From Orobanche coerulescens (taxonomy: Eukaryota; Streptophyta; Magnoliopsida; Lamiales; Orobanchaceae): a DNA stretch of 64,000 nt. The notes beneath the pieces are model-generated. The model saw only the letters and a list, made by a program, of their open reading frames with translations. It did not search any database and was not told where the DNA came from. Positions 10,849 through 22,553 of the stretch are shown one piece after another. Every line of letters starts with the position of its first letter. Position 1 is the stretch's first letter. Made by a program: the position numbers and the translations under genes. Location: contig CM065811.1 in assembly GCA_033398695.1 (NCBI GenBank), forward strand, positions 116,483,501-116,547,500, in the 5' to 3' direction.

Positions 10849-13109
10849 TGTAACACCCCCAGATCGAACCGGGAATATTACACGCCGCAGACCCTCTCCA
10901 TGAGGATCCACCAGGTTAGACAACAAAACAACACATTACATTACATACCGACGAATCAAAATAACGAACCAATAGACCGATTTGGTCTTTCGTCACTGAC
11001 ATACAAATCAAAATACATAAACTCATCCAGACTCATACCCACACAAGGGTAAAATACTTGCAACAACTAACAATAAGACAGCGGAAAAGGCGATACAATG
11101 GACTTCGACTAACTAAACCCAAAACTGGCCTTCGTGTGATTAGTATCATGCGTCTTCCATCATCCCTCGTACCGATCCTGTGACTTGCTCCCGAAAACCT
11201 GCATGTACCTGGACACAATACAGATATCCACCCCCCGATTACTCGGGGGTTAGCAAAACTCCACTGTTTTGCTAGTGCAAGTATAAAGTGCAAAAACGAG
11301 CCATACACAACACATTCTGAGAATACAACGAAAGACTTCCCGAGATATATTTAGTTAAAAATATTTCAAGTCTTGAAAGTAGAAACGAAGCAAGTAAGCA
11401 GTTTGAAAACATTTCCAAATCTCGGGAATTTTGAAAACATTAGAAATTGAAAAGTTCTTAATTCCTCGAAAGTCATTTAGGGTCACAGCCCCAAAGTTCA
11501 TTTTCCAAAATGCAAATCCGTTAACAAAACACGGGGTCCACGACCCAACCATTCTGGTCATAAAACCTTGGGTCCACGACCCGATCATCCACTTCAATTC
11601 ACTTACAAGGACACATTACACATAACACATTATTCTTATGCCATTCTAGCCAAGCACCAAGACTCGATATATAATGTCTCTCGACCCCAAGCACAAATCA
11701 TTGTGATACTCCGGACAATATCACAATTAACGAAAACATCAACATCATCCTCAAGATGAAAACTACACCTGGTAACCCGCGACCGTACCCCTTAGTATCG
11801 GCCCCCAGACGCCCCGTCGAACGCTCCGGGTGGGAAACCACTTCCGCGGCAGTACCCCTTAGTATCGGCCCCCAGACATCCCGTCGGACACTCCGGGTGG
11901 AAGTTCAACCACACACGCACCCAACTCCACTTTCGTGGCCGTACCCCTTAGTATCGACCCCCAGACGTCCCGTCGAACGCTCCGGGTGGAAGGAACAACA
12001 CACACACACGTTCCAAAATCACAATTGCAAACCACAAGCCTCGAAGGTCAATCACAGTATATATAGTCGAGGTACCTTACTAGAATGGCCAGTTCATCCA
12101 ACATATACTCACGACCAAGTAACGATACGATTCATGCTAGAATTTCAATGATGCAGGTAGTACCAATAACATAGTAATGAGAGAAAGTACCTATCCAACC
12201 ACGCCGAACGACACAATGACACAGGATCATCAATAGGCATATGTTCCACACATATCTCAAGGAAAGGTTAAACTATAAATCTGCAACATCATAATCACAC
12301 AAAACGATACCCCACACATACTTAGACAAGCACATTTAACAATGAAATCATACGAGTTATCTTTTAAGGAAGTATTGAAAAGCATATCGATTCCTTTGAA
12401 AGTTAATTATAGACATTCATAAATCACGTATCGTAAATTACCAACTAATATATCCACAAAACACGTAATGTATGGGCAAGATACTTGCCTCGATAATCGA
12501 TACCGGACACTTCTACAATCACGGCTCAGTCGGGACACCTCGAACACCTACGATTCTCCGGCGAAGACAATGAATACACCCACGATCGAGAAGCTTGAAG
12601 AAAACGACGAACGGAAGGGTTCCGACTCGAGTTCTTCACAAAAATTCGACCCTAACAACATATAATCAATAAATCATCGATCATACGAGGAAGAATAATC
12701 GTAGAACGCCCGAAAACCCCTCTATGACATTTTACCGGACACCTTCAAGGCGTCTATCAAGAACTCGACCAAAACAACGAATCGATACGATTCAACCATG
12801 GAATAACAAGGGAAAAGATTTAATACATCTAAATAATCATCAATCCATCATAATACCAAGTTAAATCGGATTAAACGGACGAAAACAACCAAAACACCCA
12901 AATTCCCCAAAACTAGATTTCTAGAAAATCTGACCTGATTCGGTAGATCGGAGGATGTTATAGGATGGATGATTGATGATATGAACTCCAAGACTTCATG
13001 GATTTATTGTCCAACAACATCTCTCCATGATTAACCAAGCTCCAGCCGCGGAAGGGAAGAAATCGAGTGAGAAATGGCTGGAGAAAAACGCCTGCTAGCC
13101 TTAAATAGG
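10849..13109 (-). repeat. LTR B, distal part (3' LTR of B/D)
   Basis: It begins TGTAACACCCCC (the LTR 3' end in reverse). It contains the tandem hairpin (11232-11274), three minisatellite units (11780-11995), the inverted repeat GGCAAG-ATA-CTTGCC (12475-12489), a donor-like CAG|GTCAGA (about 12932-12937) and the TATA-like CCTATTTAA in reverse (13101-13109). C inserts exactly at the edge of that TATA-like box. Confidence 0.8.
11232..11274 (-). promoter_or_regulatory. Tandem RNA hairpin (B LTR)
   Basis: Read on the minus strand: stem I TAGCAAAAC/GTTTTGCTA, loop AGTGGA. Stem II CCCCCGA/TCGGGGG, loop GTAA (a GNRA-type tetraloop). The D copy (20637-20679) keeps stem I and has two mismatches in stem II. 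Confidence 0.65.
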
Positions 13110-13492
13110 TGTAACATCCCCAGATCAAACCGGGAATATTACACGCCGCAGACCCTCTCCGCGAGGATCCACCAGGCTAGACATCTAAACAACACATTAC
13201 ATTACATACCGACGAATCAAAATAACGAACCAATACACCGATTTGGTCTTTCGACACTGACTTACAAATAAAAATACATAAACTCATCCAGACTCATACC
13301 CACGCAAGGGTAAAATACTTGCAACAACGAACAATAAGACAGCGGAAAAGACAATACAATGGACTCCGACTAACTGAACCCAAAACTGGCCTTCCTGTGA
13401 TTAGTATCATTCGTCTTTCATCATCCCTCGTGCCGATCCTGTGTCTTGCTCCCGAAAACCTGCATGTACCTGGACACAATACAGATATCCAC

Positions 13493-13535
13493 CCCCCGAT
13501 TACTCGGGGGTTAGCAAAACTCCACTGTTTCGCTA
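13493..13535 (-). promoter_or_regulatory. Tandem RNA hairpin (C LTR)
   Basis: Read on the minus strand: stem I TAGCGAAAC/GTTTTGCTA (one mismatch), stem II CCCCCGA/TCGGGGG with loop GTAA. Confidence 0.55.
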
Positions 13536-14039
13536 GTGCAAGTATAAAGTGCAAATACGAGCCATACACAACACATTCCGAGAATACAACGAAAGACTTC
13601 CCGAGGTATATTTAGTTAAAAATAGTTCAAGTCTTGAAAGTAGAAACGAAGTAAGTAAGCACTTTGAAAACATTTCCAAATCTCGGGAGTTTTAAAAACA
13701 TTAGAAATTGAAAAGTTCTTAAATTCCTCGAAAATCATTTAGGGTCACAGCCCCAAAGTTCTTTTTCCAAAATGCAAATCCGTTAACAAAACGCGGGGTC
13801 CACGACCCAACCATTACGGTCACAAAACACAGGGTCCACGACCCGATCATCCACTTCAATTCACTTACAAGTGCACATTACACATAACACATTAATCTTA
13901 TGCCATTCTAGCCAAGCACCAAAACTCGATATATAATGTCTCTCGACCCCGAGCGCAAAGCATTGTGATACTCCGGACAATATCACAATTAATCATCAAA
14001 ACATCAACATCAATATCACAGAAACCACACTTGGTAACC

Positions 14040-14345
14040 CGTGGCCGTACCCATTAGTATCGGCCCCCAGAGGCCCCGTCGGACCGTCCCCAGGTGGGAA
14101 ACCACTTCCGCGGCCGTACCCATTAGTATCGGCCCCCAGAGGTCCCGTCGAACCGTCCCCAGGTCGAAGAACATCAACACACGCACCCAAGTTCACTTCC
14201 GTGGCCGTACCCATTAGTATCGGCCCGCAGAGGCCACATGCCATCCCCAGGTGGAAGAACACAACACACGCACCCAAGTCCACTTCCGTGGCCGTACCCA
14301 TTAGTATCGGCCCCCAGAGGCCACATGCCATCCCCAGGTGGAAGA
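14040..14345 (-). repeat. Minisatellite in C LTR (four copies)
   Basis: Four copies of a unit of about 58-90 bp with the shared core TGGCCGTACCCATTAGTATC followed by GGCCCCCAGAGGCC. The frames through it look like repeat peptides and are not genes. Confidence 0.7.
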
Positions 14346-15450
14346 GTAACAACTCAGATTACAAAACCACGACTCTCAAAGGTCAAACACACAAAATATA
14401 TATAGTCGAGGTACCTTGCTAGAATGGCCAAATTATCCAACACGTACTCACGACCCAGAACTATATCAATTCACAAGGGAGCACAAGATCTCAACAGCAC
14501 CGAACGACACAACCAATATCACAAAAACTCAATATATTCATCCATAACCACGGGACTCCAAGCACATAATTTGACAAGAGAATTACACTTTACATTTACC
14601 GACGCCATAATCATACATAATGACATCACACGAAAGTAAGGTGATCCTATACTCGAAACTAGCACACATAATCAACTAAGCATATTAATTCCCGACCCAC
14701 ACGGGTCACCTTTACGAAAACCATGATGGTAAATATACCGATTCTTTTGAAAAATGATTATAAATATTTATTTGGCACATATCGACATTTAGCAACCATT
14801 ATATCCACAAAACACGTAATGTATGGGCAAGATACTTGCCTCAATAATCGATACCGGACACTCCTACAATCACGGCTCAGTCGGGACACCTCGAACGGCT
14901 ACGATTCCCCGGCGAAGGAAAAGAATACACCCACGATCGAGAAGCTTGAAGAAAACGACGAACGGAAGGGTTCCGACTCGAGTTCTTCACAAGAATTCGA
15001 CCCTAACAACATATAATCAATAAATCATCGATCATACGAAGAAGAATAATCGTGGAACGCCCGAAAACCCCTCTACGACATTCTACCGGACACCTTCAAG
15101 GCGTCGATCAAGAACTCGACCGAATCGACGAATCGATACGATCCAACCATGGAATAATAAAGGAAATGATATAATATATCTAAATAATCATCAATCCATC
15201 ATAACCCTAAGTTAAATCAGATTAATCGGACGAAAACAACCAAAATACCCAAATTCCCCAAAACTAGATTTCTAGGAAATCTGACCTGATTCGGTAGATC
15301 GGAGGATGTTATAGGAGGGATGATTGATGATATGAGCCTCAAAACTTCATGGATTAATTGTATAACAACATTGCTCCAAGATTCCCACGCCTCCATCCAC
15401 GGAAGAGAAGAAATAGAGTGATAGAATGGGTGAAAAAAACGTCCGCAGGC

Positions 15451-15620
15451 CTTAAATAGGCCGACTGCCGGCCGGGTTACGTACGTAACCGGCCATGGCT
15501 TACGTACGTAACCGGCCATGGCCGAACACACTGCCTGGAAATGCCGGAAACGTTACGTACGTTACCGGCCAGGGCCTTACGTACGTAACGGCCGAGCACT
15601 ACCGTACGTTACTCGGCCAG
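15451..15620 (-). promoter_or_regulatory. C LTR promoter with TTACGTACGTAA palindromes
   Basis: CTTAAATAGG (15451-15460) is the TATA-like box in reverse. Next come GGTTACGTACGTAACC (15475-15490, perfect 16 bp), TTACGTACGTAA (15500-15511 and 15577-15588), and ACGTACGT variants at about 15553 and 15603, interleaved with GGCCATGGC and CCGGCC. Confidence 0.65.
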
Positions 15621-16157
15621 GGCCGGCCTGGCTCGAGCATGCCCGGCCATGACTCGGCCGGGACCAACTCCGACGGCCCTAACGACCCCAAAACCCAAAC
15701 CTGAGTACGAATCGAAGATACGGTTACGAAGTACTCGCAAAGACGAATCCGAGCACTAAGAGAACACACGATTCCGACCACCCGAAGGCTCGGAATTCGA
15801 CAACGGAAGTAATTACCCAAAACTTTGAGAAATTACGAAAATGGCCCAAAACATCCGAAAATCACGATACGCGATCGAAACACCAAACCAAAGCCTGCAA
15901 CATGAATAATAACATTAAATGAAATTACGAGAAACTCGAAACAACAGTTTCGGACGAGATTCGCAAGAATCGAACTCAAGTGCGGAAAAGTCGCTAAAAA
16001 GCTCGGAACTCAACAAAACGATACCGAAACGAACTCGGATGACCAAAAGTGCAGAATTAATCATTCTCGAAATGACGAAATGGTCATGAGCGAGTCGTCA
16101 AAATGGACTCCGGCCGAAAAAGAAATTTACCGGAAATCGAAAATTGCGGATATTACA

Positions 16158-16722
16158 TTCTACCCTCCTTAAAAGAAGTTTCGTCCCGAAACTTAAAAAA
16201 AGTAGGGAGAAGCAATATCCCGCCAGGAAAACTCAACGAGATACGCAAGGAAACGCGTAACTTACGCCCATCGCCGAAACGTTACAAGCAACGCAAAGGA
16301 ATATATGGCGTGAAAACACGCTCCACGACGACCAACACGACGTCGCCGTTAGGGATATAACAAAACCAACAAGTGACAAGCGTCATCAAATGGATAATAC
16401 AATCAAGTCAATTATCCGAACAATCACAAAACACAATGGACGAAAATCAATATGATTGACCAACCCAACGGTACATCAATCAAAACGCGAGCCAATCGAA
16501 CAAATCAATTCCACCGCCCAAGGGTTGGAAGATCGAAAACGAGACTAATTTTCCGAACTTGGAAAGGTCACAACGATATATAGATCAATTTGGGACAATA
16601 TCAGAACTCGCTCGAGTGACAAAGGTGAGAAAAAACACCAGGTCAGAAGCATCAACGAACACAGTCGAGTCGTTACGGTTGGACGAAACAGAAGAGAAAG
16701 AAAGAAAAATGTGGGTATTACA
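16158..16722 (-). other. Internal-region segment carried by C
   Basis: Contains the pre-PPT hairpin (16176-16194), the GCGTG hairpin (16308-16321) and the conserved 3' block shared with A, G and H up to about 16563. The last 160 bp are unique in this window. It ends GGGTATTACA, a valid LTR start in reverse, directly at the TSD. Confidence 0.65.
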
Positions 16723-17232
16723 ATAGGCTGACTGCACAATGTGCCGCGGCCCAGCCGAAGTGTGCCGCGGCACAGGGCCAAATCTTCCGGCAGTGACTCG
16801 GCAGTGTGCCGCGGCCCTGCCGGCATGTGCCGCGGCACAAGGTACAGAGTGCTCGGCCAGCACTGGAAAATGAAAGTGACTTAGCTATTTCGACCATAAC
16901 TCCCTCGTCCGGACTCCGATTGACTTACCATTTGAACCATTGGAAAGATAACTCGATGCTTTATAATATTGCAAAGATTCAAAATTTTTGGAGTTTTCAA
17001 AAATTAATGGTGATTTAATAAAGTAGAACTCATACGTGGAAAAGTCGCTAAAGAACACGGAATTCAACAGTACGACACCGAGACGAACTCGGATGACAAA
17101 AAGTGTAGAATTAATCATTCTCGGAATGACGAAAAGGTAACAATAGAGTCGCTAAGATGGACTTCCGCCAAAAATAAAAATTCCGAATGAAATTACTGAA
17201 TGATAATGATCGAATTACAACCGGGTATTACA
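16723..17232 (-). repeat. LTR B, proximal part (U3)
   Basis: Starts with the second ATAGG and resumes LTR B. It carries the GTGCCGCGGCAC palindromes (16741-16839), then a block of about 150 bp also found in G and H U3 (CCATTGGAAAG ... AAAATTAATGGTGAT, 16895-17015), and ends GGGTATTACA. B without C is about 2.77 kb. Confidence 0.75.
16741..16839 (-). promoter_or_regulatory. B LTR palindrome array, GTGCCGCGGCAC type
   Basis: Perfect 14-bp palindromes TGTGCCGCGGCACA at 16761-16774 and 16826-16839, with half-decayed copies at about 16740 and 16805. They lie directly upstream, in transcription, of the TATA-like box now separated by C. The D copy (22521-22553) was hit twice by later insertions. 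Confidence 0.65.
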
Positions 17233-18145
17233 TACCCTTCCCCTTAAAAAGAGTTTCGTCCTCGAAACTAAGGGTAAACAACTCGGGATATGAACTATCC
17301 ATCAAGATCTGAAAACAATAATGTCCAAATAGTTCTCGGGACCAAATCAATCGCACGCCCAAGTCCCCAAGACTTGACGTCTCGGATTACAGTGAACGAT
17401 TTTCCAAATTATCACGAAGTCTTGAGTACAACGCCAAAGGGACGAATTCTCAACAAATGATCCAAATCGAAAACGAACACATAACAAAGCAAGACATACT
17501 ATTAGCTCGACTTGCATAACGATAAGTCGCAGATTTAACACCACAACACGGTACATCGTGCCGTACCCAACATAGGGGAAAATATCAAGAAATCGCCAAC
17601 AGAACAAAATGAACGGCGCAATCGACAAAAATTCAAAAATAACCGGAACCGAGAATCTCGGGTATTACATTCTACCCTCCTTAAAAGAAGTTTCGTCCCG
17701 AAACTTAAAACATGAAACAATCCAGGCAGAGCAACTCTAGATGACACATGATTCCGATAACTTGAAGATCGGGAAAGACGATACGAAGGCAACCACCCCA
17801 AAACTTTGGGAAATTACAAAATGGCCCAAACGCCTGAAACATCACGATAAGAAAACGTATAACCAAACCGAACTTCACAAAACGTCTAACAAGGTTAAAC
17901 GGACTTACGGGGAAATACGAGCAACAATTTCGAACGGGATTCGCAAGAATCGATCTCAAATGCGGAAAAGTCGCCAAAAAGCACGGAACTCAGCAAAACG
18001 ACACCGAAACGAACTCAGATGTTAACAAGTGTAAAATGAAACATTCACAGAAGGACGAAACGGTCACAGAAGATCCGTTAAAATGGACTCCTGCCAAAAA
18101 AAAAAAAGAAATTTACCGAAAATCGAAAATTGCGGATATTACATC
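17233..18145 (-). other. B/D internal 3' region with stacked PPT/LTR-start units
   Basis: Three units follow each other on the minus strand. First is a PPT-hairpin (18162-18181) with LTR-like sequence TGTAATATCCGC (18145 down to about 17745, matching C and F U3). Next is a PPT-hairpin (17688-17706) with TGTAATACCCGAG (17667 down to 17233). Last is a PPT-hairpin (17252-17269) with the true LTR start at 17232. The middle unit resembles F 54352-54740. No gene. Confidence 0.6.
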
Positions 18146-18181
18146 ATATCATCTGTAAAAGAGGTTTCGTCCCCGAAACCT

Positions 18182-18300
18182 AAACAACGAGAATGAAGTG
18201 CTGGAGTAGCAACTTTCCCGGCCATATCCTCTTGGTCCCGCATCTGATCTCCACGACTAACTATACCGCGGTCACGACCGTATCCTTTGTCCCTAGACAT
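18182..18300 (-). pseudogene. Gag N-terminal remnant of B/D
   Basis: ATG at 18300 opens a basic Arg/Gly/Asp-rich start (about 39 codons) of the type that begins Gypsy gag in this window. It is preceded by CTTAG|T, a 3' splice site just before the ATG as in alpha. It runs straight into the pre-PPT hairpin, so the rest of gag and all of pol are deleted. Confidence 0.5.
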
Positions 18301-20253
18301 ACTAAGCGGATTCTCACTCGATACGATAGCACAACTTCGCGAAAATAATATGCTAAAGTACTAACCCAGCATGACATAACACATAAGGTAATTGATAACA
18401 ACTAAATAAGAAAATTCACGAGGTATCCTTTTAAATGATTTCATTTGGAAATCCTTGGATTCGTGTGCTATTCAAAATAAAACCTTGAAAGTATTTTTGG
18501 TACCTCGGTTTGTTTCATCAAAACCCGTAAACGACGGACTTTAACCATCTCATTTGACATCACTTGCAAAACAATATTTTTTTTTAAACATCATCATTAT
18601 AGAGTGATTCAAGATCACGCACGATAACTGGCTCAGTATAGAAAACTTTTCTAAACCCGAGTTTGAAGTTTTAAATCGAGTAAGATTCTTTATCTTCCAG
18701 AGTATATTGTTGAAAATAAAAATTGTATTGATTTTTGAAAATAAAGATTTTATGATGTGAAAGATTTCTGAAATCATGTACTCGGATTATTTGAAAATAC
18801 AACAATACGTCAAAAATCATTTTCGAAAATCCTCTCAACACTTACACAAAAATCAACGACGGTAATATTTTACAAAATGTCTACATGTACTTTAAAACAA
18901 CTCTTTCAAATACCGTCGAGGTTTTATTTGAGAATACGAGGCCGGCTCGCCAATTCTAAATAATTTTCAAAGTACGGACAGAGCCGCCGATTAATCGAAT
19001 CGTCGAAACTTTATGAAATTTTCAGGGTGGCATTTTCGAACACATACACAGCAGACATAATTTAAACAAAATCAATTATCACCTAGCGCTACAAAAAGTC
19101 CTAACACTTATTCCCAGACAACAGTTGCATCGCTAGACAACACACATAGAATACCGTCGAAGATGGTTGACTACAAAACATAGACCTGACGGCTAAAAAT
19201 GCGGTTCCATAGCCTTTGCCCATGCTGATTAGTGCACGTTACAACAAAGATTAGCGTGCGCTAAACATGCCACGTTAGCGCACGTTAGCCTCGCACTCAG
19301 CGTGCGCTAGCTGCTCCAACTCAGCAACATGTTCGCGAACATATATACGAAATCACTAGAATCGATGGTCACAAATAAACAACAACACGTTCGAATCTCA
19401 AAGCCATCGATTCAACACTTCATGAGCAACAAACAAAAGACAATTGTCATCCAAAATCGAAATCTCATCTATTAATAAAGAGAACTATCTTAACTCATAC
19501 CGAACGACTTAACATTCACATCACTGTTTTAATCTAAAACTCGCAACACTGCCCAAACAATAAGAACATAATCATGTACTTCTTGACTAGCAACCATGAA
19601 ATCGAAAGGTTGAAAGCGATAGTCATGTCTTGAGTATAATTTGTAGACCTCATTTGAGTTCAAAAATTGTGTTTTGATAACTCATAATACAAGATGAAAA
19701 TAAAATATCGGTAGTTTGAATTCTCCAAAACTATTTCGACCTTGAGGTCATCATACGAAAATCAAACTTTTTCCTCCCTTTGGAGGATGTTTTAAAACAG
19801 AATTTACGTGACTCCCCAAAAACATGTAAAGTTTTAAAATATCACATTGATGAATTTTTCTTTGCGTAACCACACCAAGGCCAATACTCTTGTAAAAACG
19901 ACTTATACCAGGATGTGTGTATATATACATATACGCTGGCACCACTTTCATTCTAGCACTATACGAAGATCAAACAAACATAGGCCACATAATCACAAAT
20001 CACATTTAAACTCCACATCATAACACAAAATCATACAAGCTCGTATAACATAAGGCACAATATAGTAGGGAGACTTACATCCACAGATCGCACGAAGATG
20101 ATGGCTGCACCATGATACTAATCACGACCGACATTCCAGACGACGCGTCGCGACATGACATCAGTCAGACTCAATCTGACAAGACAAGACCCAACAATAC
20201 ACGACTGGACCCGACAGCCTAGGTTTCCGCAACCTAAGCTCCGATACCATAAA
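18301..20253 (-). other. B/D leader, non-coding, with PBS and a palindrome cluster
   Basis: The PBS is at 20238-20249 (TGGTATCGGAGC on the minus strand). The rest is an AT-rich leader of about 1.9 kb with no gene. At 19228-19310 are four copies or variants of TAGCGTGCGCTA, the motif typical of the A and E promoters rather than of the B/D promoter. Confidence 0.55.
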
Positions 20254-22553
20254 TGTAACACCCCTAGATCGAACCAGGAATATTACACGCCGCATACCCT
20301 CTCCGTGAGGATCCACTAGGCTAGACAACAAAACAACACATTACATTACATACCGACGAATCAAAATAACGAACCAATAGACCGATTTGGTATTTCGTCA
20401 CTGACATACAAATCAAAATATATAAACTCATCCAGACTCATACCCACGCAAGGGTAAAATACTTGCAACAACTAACAATAAGACAGCGGAAAAGGCGATA
20501 CAATGGACTTCGACTAACTAAACCCAAAACTGGCCTTCGTGTGATTAGTATTATGCGTCTTCCATCAACCCTCGTACCGATCCTGTGACTTGCTCCCGAA
20601 AACCTGCATGTACCTGGACACAATACAGATATCCATCCCCCGATTACTTAGGGGTTAGCAAAACTCCATTGTTTTGCTAGTGCAAGTATAAAGTGCAAAA
20701 ACGAGCCATACACAACACATTCCGAGAATACAACGAAAGACTTCCCGAGATATATTTAGTTAAAAATAGTTCAAGTCTTGAAAGTAGAAACGAAGCAAGT
20801 AAGCACTTTGAAAACATTTCTAAATCTCGGGAGTTTTGAAAACATTAGAAATTGAAAAGTTCTTAATTCCTCGAAAGTCATTTAGGGTCACAGCCCCAAA
20901 GTTCATTTTCCAAAATGCAAATCCGTTAACAAAACACGGGGTCCACGACCCAACCATTCTGGTCATAAAACCTAGGGTCCACAACCCGATCAACCACTTC
21001 AATTCACTTACAAGGACACATTACACATAAAACATTATTCTTATGACATTCTAGCCAAGCACCAAGACTCGATATATAATGTCTCTCGACCCCGAGCACA
21101 AATCATTGTGATACTCCGGACAATATCACAATTAACGAAAACATCAACATCATCCTCAAGATGAAAACTACACCTGGTAACCCGCGACCGTACCCCTTAG
21201 TATCGGCCCCCAGACGCCCCATCGAACGCTCCGGGTGGGAAATCACTTCCGCGGCCGTACCCCTTAGTATCGGCCCCCAGACATCCCGTCGGACACTCCG
21301 GGTGGAAGTTCAACCACACACGCACCCAAGTCCACTTCCGTGGCCGTACCCCTTAGTATCGACCCGACGCCCCCAACGCTCCGGGTGGAAGGAACAACAC
21401 ACACATACGTTCCAAAATCACAATTGCAAACCACAAGCCTCGAAGGTCAATCACAGTATATATAGTCGAGGTACCTTACTAGAATGGCCAGTTCATCCAA
21501 CATATACTCACGACCAAGTAACGATACGATTCATGCTAGAATTTCAATGATGCAGGTAGTACCAATAACATAGTGATGAGGGAAAGTACCTATCCAACCA
21601 CGCCGAACGACACAATGACACAGGATCATCAATAGGCATATGTTCCACACATATCTCAAGGAAAGGTTAAACTATAAATCTGCAACATCATAATCACACA
21701 AAACGATACCCCACACATACTTAGACAAGCACATTTAACAACGAAATCATACGAGTCGTCTTTTAAGGAAGTATTGAAAAGCATATCGATTCCTTTGAAA
21801 GTTAATTATAGACATTCATAAATCACGTATCATAAATTACCAACTAATATATCCACAAAACATGTAATGTATGGGCAAGATACTTGCCTCGATAATCGAT
21901 ACCGGACACTTCTACAATCACGGATCAGTCGGGACACCTCGAACACCTACGATTCTCCGGCGAAGACAATGAATACACCCACGATCGAGAAGCTTGAAGA
22001 AAACGACGAACGGAAGGTTTCCGACTCGAGTTCTTCACAAGAATTCGACCCTAACAATATATAATCAATAAATCATCGATCATACGAGAAAGAATAATCG
22101 TAGAACGCCCGAAAACCCCTCTATGACATTTTACCGGACACCTTCAAGGCGTCTATCAAGAACTCGACCAAAACAACGAATCGATACGATCCAACCATGG
22201 AATAACAAGGGAAAAGATGTAATACATCTAAATAATCATCAATCCATCATAATACCAAGTTAAATCGGATTAAACGGACGAAAACAATCAAAACACCCAA
22301 ATTCCCCAAAACTAGATTTCTAGAAAATCTGACCTGATTCGGTAGATCGGAGGATGTTATAGGATGGATGATTGATGATATGAACTCCAAGACTTCATGG
22401 ATTTATTGTCCAACAACATCTCTCCATGATTAACCAAGCTCCAGCCGCGGAAGGGAAGAAATCGAGTGAGAAATGGCTGGAGAAAAACGCCTGCTGGCCT
22501 TAAATAGGCTGATTGCAGAGTGTGCCGCGGCCCAGCCGAAGTGTGCCGCGGCA
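20254..22553 (-). repeat. LTR D (5' LTR of B/D), truncated
   Basis: Nearly collinear with LTR B: hairpin 20637-20679, minisatellite 21180-21395, GGCAAG inverted repeat 21874-21888, TATA-like box near 22508, then the first GTGCCGCGGCA palindromes. It stops at 22553 where E begins. One further base of D (40832) lies beyond E's second TSD before F starts. Confidence 0.75.

Larger units (their letters stand above)
13110..16722 (-). mobile_element. Element C: solo-LTR-like insertion with an extended 5' end
   Basis: Bounded by the 5-bp duplication ATAGG (13105-13109 and 16723-16727). It consists of a full LTR (13110-16157) plus 565 bp of the internal 3' region (16158-16722), which ends TGTAATACCC in sense. 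A hairpin and PPT (16158-16194) therefore lie inside the inserted unit. LTR U3 sequence resembles F, while the part downstream of the TATA box resembles B. No coding frame. It is probably a solo LTR whose U3 was extended by priming at an upstream PPT. Confidence 0.7.
10849..22553 (-). mobile_element. Element B/D: antisense non-autonomous Gypsy element, disrupted
   Basis: LTR B (10849-13109 plus 16728-17232) and LTR D (20254-22553) align closely by eye and bracket a 3.0-kb internal region with a PBS at the D end and a PPT at the B end. This makes them the 3' and 5' LTRs of one minus-strand element. C is nested in LTR B. LTR D is cut at the right by F and E. Coding content is limited to a short gag remnant. 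GAAAG (10844-10848) is the candidate TSD; its partner is not visible. Confidence 0.65.
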
